Assembly: GCF_036206005.1 (NCBI RefSeq)
Contig: NZ_CP108143.1
Location: forward strand, 6,167,501 to 6,231,500
Source: Streptomyces sp. NBC_00178
Lineage (GTDB): Bacteria > Actinomycetota > Actinomycetes > Streptomycetales > Streptomycetaceae
Length of the DNA stretch: 64,000 nt
Direction of reading: 5' to 3'
The notes under the pieces are model-generated. The model ran no database searches, was not told the origin of the DNA, and saw only the letters and a program-made list of their open reading frames with translations. Position 1 is the stretch's first letter. Each line of letters begins with the position of its first letter. Position numbers and translations under genes: made by a program. Below are positions 18,045-26,339 of this stretch, in pieces.

Positions 18045-18983
18045 ATGAGCCGCATGCGCCCACTCGTCGTCCTCGACGCCCCGTCGAACCTGGGACTCCG
18101 TCCTCCCGCCCCCGGCACGGTGCCCGGCTGCTACAAGCTGGCCGGGGCGCTCCGCGAACAGCACATCGTGCGGCGGCTCGGGGCGTCGGAGGGCGGGGTC
18201 GTCGTACCGCCGCGCTACGACCGGGGTGACTGGCGGGAGGGCGACGGGGTCTTCAACGCCGCGGCCCTCGCCGGCTACACCCGCACGCTGGCCGACCGCA
18301 TCGAGCGCCACGTCAGGGCGGGTGAATTCCCGGTGGTCCTCGGTGGGGACTGCTCCATCCAGCTCGGCGCCACCCTCGCGCTGCGGCGTATCGGCCGGTA
18401 CGGGCTCGCCGCCGTCGACGGCTCCGCCGACTTCCGGCACACCGGCAACAGCACCGCGATCGGAGCGGCGGGCGGAGAGGAACTGGCCCTCTCCACCGGC
18501 CGGGGGCAGGCCGACCTCACCGACCTGGAAGGGCTGGGGCCCTACCTGCGGGACGAGGACGTCAGGCTCTTCGGGATGAGGGAGTACGACGAGGACCGTG
18601 CGGAGCTGGCCGCGCTGGGGATCAGCAACGCGACGGTCGGTGAGATCAGGGAACGCGGCCCCGCACGCGTCGCCGCGGAGGCGGTACGGAGCCTGGAGAT
18701 CCCCGCCCTCGACGGCTTCTGGGTCCACCTCGACGCCGACGTCCTCGACCCGTCCGTCATGCCGGCCGTCGACAGCCCCGACGACGGAGGGCTGTTCCCC
18801 GGCGAACTCGCCCCGCTCCTGCGCACGCTCGTCGGCTCGCCGCGCTGCGTCGGGCTGAACGTCACGATCTACGACCCCGACCTGGACCCCGACGGCACGG
18901 CGGGCGCCCTGCTCACCGACCTGGTCGTCGGCGCCTTCGCCGAGGCTGACCCGGACGGGCGGGAACGCCCCGCCGGCGGATGA
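18045..18983 (+). CDS. Arginase-fold (ureohydrolase family) protein with altered metal ligands
   Basis: 312 residues with the arginase/agmatinase/formiminoglutamase architecture. Metal motif 1 (usually GGDHS) reads G-G-D-C-S, so the first His is Cys103. Motif 2 (usually D-[AG]-H-x-D) reads D125-G-S-A-D129, so the second His is Ser127. Motif 3 keeps both aspartates (D230 and D232 in HLDADVLDPS). Four Asp ligands remain but both His ligands are missing, so ordinary dimanganese guanidine hydrolysis is doubtful. The Cys variant of motif 1 I recall in other actinobacterial members; the Ser is odder. Start ATG 18045; ATG 18054 is an equal alternative. Monocistronic. Confidence 0.85.
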   Translation: MSRMRPLVVLDAPSNLGLRPPAPGTVPGCYKLAGALREQHIVRRLGASEGGVVVPPRYDRGDWREGDGVFNAAALAGYTRTLADRIERHVRAGEFPVVLGGDCSIQLGATLALRRIGRYGLAAVDGSADFRHTGNSTAIGAAGGEELALSTGRGQADLTDLEGLGPYLRDEDVRLFGMREYDEDRAELAALGISNATVGEIRERGPARVAAEAVRSLEIPALDGFWVHLDADVLDPSVMPAVDSPDDGGLFPGELAPLLRTLVGSPRCVGLNVTIYDPDLDPDGTAGALLTDLVVGAFAEADPDGRERPAGG

Positions 18984-18989
18984 ACCCTG

Positions 18990-19008
18990 CCCGCCGAGCC
19001 GCGGCGGG
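18990..19008. terminator. Terminator between convergent arginase-fold and VOC genes
   Basis: CCCGCCG and CGGCGGG form 7-bp arms around a 5-base loop just after the stop at 18983. The opposing gene ends at 19046, so it may serve both strands. Confidence 0.6.
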
Positions 19009-19045
19009 ACGGTACGCGGGGCCTGCCGGGTGCCCGTCGGCCCCG

Positions 19046-19399
19046 TCAGGCGGGTACGTTCCGGTCGACGTACTCGAAGACCGAACCGTCCGGATGCAGG
19101 GCGATCAGATTGCGTCCGGCCGGTGTGGGCACCGGTCCGGCGATGACCCTCGCGCCCACCCTGTTCAGTGCGGCATGGGCCTCGTCGACGTCCTTGACCG
19201 CGATCGTCGCCGAGACCTTGCGCAGCACCTCCAGCTCGGACTCCGGGCCGCTCATGAGCAGGAAGCAGCCGATCGCGGCCACCGAGACCCCGCCGCGCTC
19301 GAAGCGCAGGGCCGGGGTGCTCGTCAGGCCCTCGTAGAAGGCCACCGAGGCCTCCAGGTCGTCGACGCAGATACGCAGCGTGGTTCCCAGGATCTCCAT
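19046..19399 (-). CDS. VOC-superfamily (glyoxalase/bleomycin resistance-like) protein
   Basis: 117 residues: 'MEILGTTLRICVDDLEASVAFYEGLTSTPALRFERGGVSVAAIGCFLLM' is the beta-alpha-beta-beta-beta VOC module, and it ends in 'IALHPDGSVFEYVDRN', carrying the usual terminal Glu metal-ligand position. ATG at 19397-19399 matches the domain start; the ribosome site is weak. Substrate unknown. Confidence 0.85.
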   Translation of the reverse strand: MEILGTTLRICVDDLEASVAFYEGLTSTPALRFERGGVSVAAIGCFLLMSGPESELEVLRKVSATIAVKDVDEAHAALNRVGARVIAGPVPTPAGRNLIALHPDGSVFEYVDRNVPA

Positions 19400-19567
19400 G
19401 CCCACGAGGGTAGTTGCCCGGCTCGCGGCGTGTGATCGGTTCGGCGGGTCGGCACTGTCCCCGTGCGGCGGGCGCGCGCGGGGACAGTGCCTGCGCCGCG
19501 CCCGGGACAGCGCTCGCGACGACGTCCGGCATCGCGCCGCCGCCACGTCGGGAAATCGAGCCCGGGG

Positions 19568-20377
19568 TCAGGCCCGGCAGAGGATCTCGCCGTGCGGCAC
19601 CATGAACCACCCGTCCGGCTCCGCGCCCCAGGCGCGCCAGGCCGCCGCGACGGCGGTCAGCTGTTCCGGGCTCGCGTGCCCGCCGTCCACCGCCAGCTCC
19701 CCGTAACGCGACGCCGTCGTGCGGTCCGCCCACAGGCCGCTCCACCAGGCGCGGTTCTCCGGGGTGGCGAAGCACCAGGCGGCGGCCGTCGGGGTGATGT
19801 CGGTGAAGCCCGCCCGGCGGGCCCAGGACAGCAGCCGGCGCCCCGCGTCCGGCTCGCCGCCGTTGGCGCGGGCCACCCGGCCGTAGAGGTCCAGCCACTC
19901 CGGCATCCCGGGAACCTCCGGATACCAGGTCATGGCCGCGTAGTCGCTGTCGCGGGCCGCCACGAGGCCACCTGGGCGGCACACCCGCCGCATCTCACGG
20001 AGCGCCTGCACCGGGTCACCCACGTGCTGGAGCACCTGATGCGCGTGGACCACGTCGAAGGAGTCGTCGGGGAAGTCGAGGGCGTGGACGTCCGCGACGG
20101 CGAACCCGACGTTGTCCAGGCCCCGTTCGACGGCGGTCCGCGTCGCTCCCTCGAGGACCTCCCGGCTCGTGTCGACGGCGGTGACGCGTCCCGGCGCCAC
20201 CAGTCCGGCGAGATCCGCGGTGATGGTGCCGGGCCCGCAGCCCACGTCCAGGACAGCCATCCCCGGGCGGAGTTCACCGGTCAGGTACGCCGCCGAGTTC
20301 GCGGCGGTCCGCCAGCGGTGCGAGCGCAGCACGGACTCGTGGTGGCCGTGGGTGTAGACGGCGCTTTCCTCAGGCAT
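19568..20377 (-). CDS. Class I SAM-dependent methyltransferase (UbiE/Coq5-like)
   Basis: 269 residues. Motif I 'VLDVGCGPGTITADLA' binds S-adenosylmethionine, followed by the acidic motif II 'VTAVDTSREVL' and 'VDVVHAHQVLQHVGDP' type motif IV-V. The C-terminal half resembles streptomycete methyltransferases of unassigned substrate. ATG at 20377 is preferred over one eight codons upstream because GAGAGGA lies at a suitable distance. Alone in its transcription unit. Confidence 0.88.
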   Translation of the reverse strand: MPEESAVYTHGHHESVLRSHRWRTAANSAAYLTGELRPGMAVLDVGCGPGTITADLAGLVAPGRVTAVDTSREVLEGATRTAVERGLDNVGFAVADVHALDFPDDSFDVVHAHQVLQHVGDPVQALREMRRVCRPGGLVAARDSDYAAMTWYPEVPGMPEWLDLYGRVARANGGEPDAGRRLLSWARRAGFTDITPTAAAWCFATPENRAWWSGLWADRTTASRYGELAVDGGHASPEQLTAVAAAWRAWGAEPDGWFMVPHGEILCRA

Positions 20378-20477
20378 GGCCGTACGTCCTCTCTCGGACA
20401 TCGTTCGCGGGCGACGGTGACAACCGTACGCCGTGATGTCGCATCCTGAGATGGGCGTCTCACCATTCGATCGGCTG

Positions 20478-21974
20478 TCAGGCGGGCATGGGGCAGTACA
20501 CGGTGAGCGCCTCCGGCAGCTTGTCGATCATCAACTCCGTCTCGGAGTGGGCGACTTCGCCGTCGAACGCGTAGGGAGTGCCCGGTGTGAGGCCGGAGAG
20601 CCGCACCCTGCGGCGGCGTACGGCCGCGTGCGCGGGGGAGCGGGACAGGGGCCCCGCGAACGCCGCGGCGAGCAGCCGGAGCCCGGGCGTCCGGCCGCCG
20701 TGCACGACGCGTACGTCGAGCAGGCCGTCCGCCAGGTTGTGCCGGCGGCCGGGGTTGGGGCCCACCCGCTGGAACAGTCCGTTGCCGACGAAGAGCAGCC
20801 ACAGCGGCCGCTGCTTCCCGTGGAACTCGGCGGTCAGCGGGCGCGAGCCGCGCAGTGCCTCGAAGGCCGCGAGGACGCCGGCGGGCCAGCCGCCGATGCG
20901 GGGCGACCAGTGCTCCCGGGTCCGGACGAGTTCGGGGTAGACGCCCAGACTGAAGGCGTTGAGGAAGTATCCGGGAGCCCCGCCCGGACCCTCCGGGCCC
21001 GGCCGGAAGCGGCCCAGGTCGACCCGGACCGCGTCTCCGGCGGTGATCGCCGCGACGGTGTCCTGCACCGTCTCGATGCCCAGGTCGTAGGCGAAGTGGT
21101 TCAGGGTCCCGCCCGGGAAGACGGCCAGGGGCACGCCGTGGGTGGTGGCGACCGCCGCCGCCATGTTGACCGTGCCGTCACCTCCGCACACCCCGAGGGC
21201 CTTGCCCTGTTCCGCGGCCTTCCGCAGGCACCCCGGCAGGTCGGCCGGCGCACACTCCACCGTCGCCGCGAGCGGCAGGGCGTCGCGGATCAGCGCCGCC
21301 GCCGCGGTCGCCGAGCCGGACTCGCGGTTCACGACGACCACCAGGTCCTGCCCCCCCGGGAGGGCCGGTGCCTCGGCCGGCGGTCTGCCGGGCGCGGGCA
21401 GCTGTCCACGGGTCGGTACGACCCCCCGCAGTGCGAAGGCCGCCCCCACCCCCAGTGCGGCCCCGGCGACCACGTCGCTCGGATAGTGGACCCCCGTGTA
21501 GACGCGGGAGGCCGCCACGGCCGCCGCGACCGGGGCGACGACCGCGCCCCAGCCCTTCGATTCGAGCGCCACACCGGTCGCGAAGGCCGCGGCCGAGGCG
21601 GCGTGGCCGGACGGGAAGGACGTGGTGTACGGCTGCCGCTTCAGCTGCCGCATGACCGGAACGAGATCCACTATCGGGCGCTCCCTGCGGACCGCCCCCT
21701 TGCCCACGGTGTTGATGGCGGCGGAGGCGACGGCCAGCGAGGCGACTCCGCGCAGCGCCGCCCTGCGGGACCGGGCGCTGCTGCCCAGCGCCGCCATGCC
21801 GGCGGCGGCCCCGAACCACAGCAGGCCGTGGTTGGCGCTGCGGCTCAGACGCGGCAGCAGGGGATCGGCGCCCGGCCAGTGGCGGTCCGCCACGCGCTGG
21901 AACGCGGCGAGATCGCGCTGGTGGAACCAGGTCCGCCAGCCGCCGGGCGGGGAGAAGCTGCTCGATGTCGACAT
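20478..21974 (-). CDS. Bifunctional PAP2 phosphatase / diacylglycerol kinase-family protein
   Basis: 498 residues. The N-terminal membrane half is a PAP2 (type 2 phosphatidic acid phosphatase) domain with all three motifs: K-x6-RP (KGAVRRERP), PSGH (FPSGHAAS) and SR-x5-H-x3-D (SRVYTGVHYPSD). The C-terminal half, from about residue 220, is a DAGK/lipid-kinase catalytic domain with the nucleotide motif 'GVCGGDGTVN' and 'FPGGTLNHFA'. Having a lipid phosphatase and a lipid kinase on one chain suggests turnover of phosphatidic acid or an isoprenoid phosphate at the membrane. Divergent from the IclR gene. ATG at 21974 chosen; its ribosome site is weak. Confidence 0.9.
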   Translation of the reverse strand: MSTSSSFSPPGGWRTWFHQRDLAAFQRVADRHWPGADPLLPRLSRSANHGLLWFGAAAGMAALGSSARSRRAALRGVASLAVASAAINTVGKGAVRRERPIVDLVPVMRQLKRQPYTTSFPSGHAASAAAFATGVALESKGWGAVVAPVAAAVAASRVYTGVHYPSDVVAGAALGVGAAFALRGVVPTRGQLPAPGRPPAEAPALPGGQDLVVVVNRESGSATAAAALIRDALPLAATVECAPADLPGCLRKAAEQGKALGVCGGDGTVNMAAAVATTHGVPLAVFPGGTLNHFAYDLGIETVQDTVAAITAGDAVRVDLGRFRPGPEGPGGAPGYFLNAFSLGVYPELVRTREHWSPRIGGWPAGVLAAFEALRGSRPLTAEFHGKQRPLWLLFVGNGLFQRVGPNPGRRHNLADGLLDVRVVHGGRTPGLRLLAAAFAGPLSRSPAHAAVRRRRVRLSGLTPGTPYAFDGEVAHSETELMIDKLPEALTVYCPMPA

Positions 21975-22104
21975 GGGACAGCGAATACCCTGCGACCGCG
22001 CGGTGAACCAGGAGGCACGCAGACGGCCCTCCATCGAATTCGGGTGGATCGTTCATGATCTTCCGTTCTGTCCGCGCTGCAGCCGCTCCGTCTCGCGGAA
22101 AGCG

Positions 22105-22134
22105 TTGCCCCGGCAAGTTCGGTGCGGCTAGCCT
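22105..22134 (+). promoter_or_regulatory. Promoter of the IclR/SMP-30 pair
   Basis: TTGCCC and TAGCCT are spaced 18 bases apart. Transcription would start near 22141, which is also an in-frame GTG followed by ATG, so a leaderless start there is possible beside the chosen ATG at 22189. Confidence 0.5.
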
Positions 22135-22188
22135 GCGTTCGTGATGCCGGTCATTGACCGGAATGTCGAACAAGATAGGCGGGCGATC

Positions 22189-22962
22189 ATGGGGCGACTC
22201 GTCCCTGCGGTAACCAGGGCTCTCGATGTGCTCGAACTCTTCCTCCAGGGTGAGGGCACTCTCTCCGCGCCCGAGGTCACCCGCAAGCTCCAGCTGCCGC
22301 GGACCACGGTCCACGAACTGCTCACCACGCTGGCGGCGCGTTCCTACCTGGTCGCGGTGCCGGAACAGCCCGGCCGCTACCGGCTCGGCGTGCGCACCTA
22401 CCAGCTCGGCAGCAGGTACGCCGAGCAGCTCGACCTCGCGGCCGAGGGGCAGCAGGTGGCCCGCGAGGTCGCGGAGACCTGCGGCGAGACGGTCCACGTG
22501 GCGATCCTGGAGGGCACCGAGGTCATCTACATCGCGAAGGTGGACTCCACCCACGCCGTGCGCATGGTCTCGGCCGCGGGCCGCAAGCTGCCCGCCCACT
22601 GCACCGCCGTCGGCAAGCTGCTGCTCGCCGCCCTGCCGGAGGCCGAGCTCGACGCGCGCCTCGACGGGCGCGAGCTCGTCGCCATGACCGACAACAGCCT
22701 CACCGACGCCGCCGAGCTGCGGGCGGCGCTCGCGGCGGTGCGCGAACGGGGCGTCGCCGTCGAGCACCGTGAGTCGAACCCCGACGTCAGCTGCGTGGCC
22801 GCACCGGTGCGTGACCGGTCCGGACGCGTCGTCGCCGCGCTCTCCATCTCCGTGCCCATGATCCGCTGGAGCGAGGAGCGCGAGGCGGAACTCGCGCGGC
22901 TCGCCGCGGGCGGCGCCGACGCGCTGTCCGGCAGGCTCGGCCACCACGGGGGGCAGGCGTGA
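22189..22962 (+). CDS. IclR-family transcriptional regulator
   Basis: 257 residues. N-terminal winged helix 'LVPAVTRALDVLELFLQGEGTLSAPEVTRKLQLPRTTVHELLTTLAA', then the IclR effector-binding domain with 'ETVHVAILEGTEVIYIAKVDS' and 'LPAHCTAVGKLLLA'. The domain starts right at M-G-R-L-V-P-A-V; an upstream GTG at 22141 would add 16 residues. It overlaps the SMP-30 gene by a GTGA junction, so regulator and enzyme are co-expressed. It likely senses the sugar acid or lactone handled by that enzyme. Confidence 0.92.
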   Translation: MGRLVPAVTRALDVLELFLQGEGTLSAPEVTRKLQLPRTTVHELLTTLAARSYLVAVPEQPGRYRLGVRTYQLGSRYAEQLDLAAEGQQVAREVAETCGETVHVAILEGTEVIYIAKVDSTHAVRMVSAAGRKLPAHCTAVGKLLLAALPEAELDARLDGRELVAMTDNSLTDAAELRAALAAVRERGVAVEHRESNPDVSCVAAPVRDRSGRVVAALSISVPMIRWSEEREAELARLAAGGADALSGRLGHHGGQA

Positions 22963-23807
22963 CACCCCGTCCGGAGGTCGCCGTGCGTGCCTTCGCCGAG
23001 CTCGGCGAAGGGCCCACCTGGGACGCCGCGGCCGAGCGGCTGATCTGGGTCGACATACTCTCGGCCCGGGTCCACACGTATCACCCCTCCACCGGCCGGC
23101 GCACCGTCATGGCGGCCGGACAGCACGTCGGAGCGGCGAAGCCCCGGGCGGGCGGCGGCCTCGTGACCGTCCTGCGCGACGGCATCGGCCTGTACGACGA
23201 CCGGGGCGCCTTCTCGTGGCTGGTCCACGCTCCCGTTCCCGGGCGCCGGGGCAACGACGCCGCCGTGGCGCCGGACGGCGCGCTCTGGGCGGGCAGCATG
23301 CGCTACGACGAGGCGGAGGGCGGCGGGAACCTGGCGCGCATAGCGCCCGACGGGTCCGTGACGGGCGTCCTGGACTCCGTGACGGTCAGCAACGGCACCG
23401 GTTGGAGTCCGGACGGCCGGCTCATGTACTACATCGACACGCCGACGCGGCGCATCGACGTCTTCGACGTGGACGGTGAGCGCGTCACCGGCCGGCGCCC
23501 GTTCGCCGTCGTCGAACCCGGGTCGGGGTGGCCCGACGGGCTGACCGTGGACGCCGAGGGCGGTGTGTGGGTGGCTTTCTGGGACGGCGCCGCCGTACGC
23601 CGCTACCGGCCCGACGGCCGGCTGGACCGGGTCGTGGAACTGCCGGTCCGGCGCCCCACGGCCTGCGCGTTCGGCGGGCCCGGCCTGCGGGACCTGTACA
23701 TCTCCACCGCCCGCACGGGCCTGGAGGCACCCCACCCGCTGTCCGGCTCCCTGCTCGTGCTCCCGGACGTGGGGCAGGGGCTGTCGGGAACGCCGTTCGC
23801 CGGGTGA
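22959..23807 (+). CDS. SMP-30/gluconolactonase (regucalcin-like) lactonase
   Basis: 282 residues of six-bladed beta-propeller. Divalent-metal ligands of the family are visible: Glu17 in 'AELGEGPTWD', Asn in 'VSNGTGWSPD' and Asp in 'SGWPDGLTVD'; 'GRRGNDAAVAPDGALWAGSM' supplies the second Asn. The family opens sugar lactones such as gluconolactone. GTG at 22959 is fused to the IclR stop (GTGA). No transporter or dehydrogenase is adjacent, so its substrate must come from elsewhere. Confidence 0.92.
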   Translation: MTPRPEVAVRAFAELGEGPTWDAAAERLIWVDILSARVHTYHPSTGRRTVMAAGQHVGAAKPRAGGGLVTVLRDGIGLYDDRGAFSWLVHAPVPGRRGNDAAVAPDGALWAGSMRYDEAEGGGNLARIAPDGSVTGVLDSVTVSNGTGWSPDGRLMYYIDTPTRRIDVFDVDGERVTGRRPFAVVEPGSGWPDGLTVDAEGGVWVAFWDGAAVRRYRPDGRLDRVVELPVRRPTACAFGGPGLRDLYISTARTGLEAPHPLSGSLLVLPDVGQGLSGTPFAG

Positions 23808-24039
23808 GCGCTGCGGGGAACGCCGTCCGCGGGGGGCCGGCTGCCGGGTGGGCCGGTCACCGGGTCGGCGTGGCCGGAGGCGCCGTTCACCGTACCGACG
23901 GGGTGCGTGCGGCCGGTGGGATGCGCGGTGTACCAGGGGTGCGTCCCACCGCCGCCGCCCGGACCCCGTGCGGGGGCGGGCCCCGCAGAACCTCCGTATA
24001 AAGGGCCCAGAGGGCGACGCAGGCGGAGGAGGACCCGGG

Positions 24040-25278
24040 ATGGCTCGGAGCGAGCGGACGCACGCCCACCCCCTCGGGGGAGACCGGGGCCCCGTCAGAT
24101 ACGGGCCGCCCGCACCCGACCCCGGCCTTCCCGTCCTGCCCGAGCTCGCCGGGGTCCTCGCCGCTTCGGCCGCCCGCGCCCTGCCCGAGCCACCCGGAGG
24201 AGGAACGATCCTGCGCGAGGCCGCGCGCGGTTACTGGGACCGCCGCGGACTGCACGGCGACGCCGAGGCCGTGGTGGCCGCTCCGGGCCCCCAGCCCCTC
24301 CTGCTCGCGCTGATCGCAGCGCACGGCGGCGACGTCCTCATGCCCCGGCCGTGCCCGGCGGGGTGGATGCCGCAGGCGCGGCTGCTGGGCCGCCCCGCGT
24401 ACCACGTGCCGACCCCGGCCGAGTGCGGCGGCATCCCCGACCCCTACGCGCTGCTGGAGACGGTGCGCAGGGTACGGGCCGAAGGCGGGCGTCCCCGGCT
24501 CCTCCTGATCTCCGTGGCCGACGACCCGACCGCGACCCTCGCTCCGCCCGAACTGGTCCGCGAGGTCTGCGAGGCGGCGGCGGCCGAAGGGCTCCACGTC
24601 GTCAGCGACGAGACCTGGCGCGACACACTGCACCGCCCCCACGACACGGTCCTGCTCAGCCCCGCCGAGATGTGCCCCGACGACGTCACCGTCGTCAGCG
24701 ACCTGGCGGGAGCCCTGACCCCGTCGGCCTGGCCGGTGGCCGTCGCACGGTTCCCCGACACCGCCCGCGCGGCCGTACGCCGCGCGCGGGTCCTCGACAT
24801 CCTCACCGCGCTCGGGGCCCTCGTCGCGGAACCGGTGGCCAGGGCCGCCGCCCACGCACTCGGTGAGCCCGAGGCCGTCCGGGACCGTATCCGGCGGGCG
24901 GCGGCCCTCCAGGCGCGGGTGGCCTCCGCCGCGCACCGCGCGGTCCTCACCGCCGGGGCCCTGGCCAGACCTCCGCAGGCGGGCCGCCACCTCTACGCCG
25001 ACCTCGGTCCGCTGCGCGGCCGGCTGGCGGCCAGGGGCGTCACGGACTCCATGGAACTGGAGGAGTACCTGACCGGGCGCCTCGGAACCCCCGCTCCCGG
25101 CGGGCACCGCTTCGGCGACGAACTGGGCGCCCTGCGGGTGCGGCTGAGCACCGGCCCGCTGCTCGGCGCAACCCCGGAGCGGCAGATGGAGTCCCTCACT
25201 GCGGTGGAGCCCCTGGAATTGCCCCATGTCGCCCAAGCGCTGAGCATTTTCGAAGCAGCCCTCGATGAACTCCGATGA
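24040..25278 (+). CDS. Aminotransferase class I/II-fold protein lacking the catalytic lysine (no lysine in the whole chain)
   Basis: 412 residues with fold-type I PLP-enzyme landmarks: the cofactor-ring Asp in 'VVSDETWRDTL' (Asp190) and the substrate-carboxylate Arg region 'LRVRLSTGPLLG'. The Schiff-base segment, normally S-x-S-K followed by x4-P-G-x-R, reads S220-D-L-A-G-A-L-T-P-S-A-W, with Gly/Ala where Lys should be. Reading the entire translation, no lysine occurs anywhere, so an internal aldimine cannot form. ATG 24040 has GGAGGAGGA upstream. It ends 13 bases before an MBL-fold gene, so the two are probably co-transcribed. A non-catalytic or altered role is inferred. Confidence 0.85.
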   Translation: MARSERTHAHPLGGDRGPVRYGPPAPDPGLPVLPELAGVLAASAARALPEPPGGGTILREAARGYWDRRGLHGDAEAVVAAPGPQPLLLALIAAHGGDVLMPRPCPAGWMPQARLLGRPAYHVPTPAECGGIPDPYALLETVRRVRAEGGRPRLLLISVADDPTATLAPPELVREVCEAAAAEGLHVVSDETWRDTLHRPHDTVLLSPAEMCPDDVTVVSDLAGALTPSAWPVAVARFPDTARAAVRRARVLDILTALGALVAEPVARAAAHALGEPEAVRDRIRRAAALQARVASAAHRAVLTAGALARPPQAGRHLYADLGPLRGRLAARGVTDSMELEEYLTGRLGTPAPGGHRFGDELGALRVRLSTGPLLGATPERQMESLTAVEPLELPHVAQALSIFEAALDELR

Positions 25279-25291
25279 CAGGAGCCTCTCG

Positions 25292-26317
25292 ATGACGGAA
25301 CAGACCGAGCGCCCGATCGCCGGGGCCGGCGCCGCGCCCCCGGGCCGCCCCGCCACCGCTCCGCGCCGCCTCGGGGAGCTCCGGTCGTGGCCCCGCACCT
25401 TCGCCGACCGGCTCACGGCCCCCCTTCCGGGTGTCAGGGGCATGACCCGCCTGGCCAGGGAGCGGGCCCTGCGGCCCAACGCCGAGGGACTCCGGGGCAT
25501 CCACCGCCTGCCGTACGCGCCCCGGCCGCTGCCCGCCGCCGGACCGGACACCGTCGCCGTGACATGGGCCGGGCACGCCAGCTGGATCGTCCGCATCGGC
25601 GGGCTCACGGTCCTCACCGACCCGGTGTGGTCGCGACGCATCCTCGGCACCCCGGCCAGGATCACCCCCGTCGGCGTCCGGTGGGAGGAACTGCCCCCCG
25701 TCGACGCGGTCCTGATCAGCCACAACCACTACGACCACCTCGACGCCCCCACGCTCCGGCGGCTCCCGAGGGACACCCCGCTCCTCGTGCCCGCAGGGCT
25801 CGGCCGCTGGTGCCGGCGCCGGCGCTTCACCAGCGTCACCGAGCTCGACTGGTGGGAGTCGGTCGAACTCGGCGGGGTCACGTTCGACTTCGTGCCGTCC
25901 CACCACTGGTCCAAGCGGACCCTGCTCGACACCTGCCGGTCCCTGTGGGGCGGCTGGGTGCTCGGCGACACGGCCGGGCGGCGGCTCTACTTCGCCGGGG
26001 ACACCGGCTACGGCCACTGGTTCAAGGAGATCGGCCGCCGCTATCCGGGCCTGGACCTCGCGATGCTCCCCATCGGGGCGTACGAGCCCCGCTGGTGGCT
26101 GTCGGACGTGCACACCGACCCCGAGGAGGCCGTGCAGGCCTACGAGGACCTCGGAGCGCGCGCCATGGCCCCCATGCACTGGGCGACGTTCCTCCTGTCG
26201 GCGGAACCCGTGCTGGAACCGCTGACCCGGCTGCGCACCGCCTGGCAGCGGGCCGGGTATCCGCGCGGCGACCTCTGGGACCTGCCGGTCGGCGGCTCCC
26301 GTGTCCTGGGCGCCTGA
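25292..26317 (+). CDS. Metallo-beta-lactamase-fold hydrolase (NAPE-PLD/UlaG-like)
   Basis: 341 residues. The H-x-H-x-D-H metal motif appears as 'LISHNHYDHLD', with further His/Asp ligands in 'VPSHHWSKRT', 'YFAGDTGYGHWF' and 'MAPMHWATF'. The layout, including an N-terminal ~85-residue extension before 'VTWAGHASWIVRIGGLTVLTDPVWS', is that of NAPE-PLD-like or RomA/outer-membrane-type phosphodiesterases. Substrate (N-acyl-phospholipid or similar) is only a family-based guess. ATG 25292 has CAGGAG upstream. Follows the lysine-less aminotransferase-like gene by 13 bp. Confidence 0.88.
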   Translation: MTEQTERPIAGAGAAPPGRPATAPRRLGELRSWPRTFADRLTAPLPGVRGMTRLARERALRPNAEGLRGIHRLPYAPRPLPAAGPDTVAVTWAGHASWIVRIGGLTVLTDPVWSRRILGTPARITPVGVRWEELPPVDAVLISHNHYDHLDAPTLRRLPRDTPLLVPAGLGRWCRRRRFTSVTELDWWESVELGGVTFDFVPSHHWSKRTLLDTCRSLWGGWVLGDTAGRRLYFAGDTGYGHWFKEIGRRYPGLDLAMLPIGAYEPRWWLSDVHTDPEEAVQAYEDLGARAMAPMHWATFLLSAEPVLEPLTRLRTAWQRAGYPRGDLWDLPVGGSRVLGA

Positions 26318-26339
26318 CCTCCGGCCCGTAGCCGGGGCC

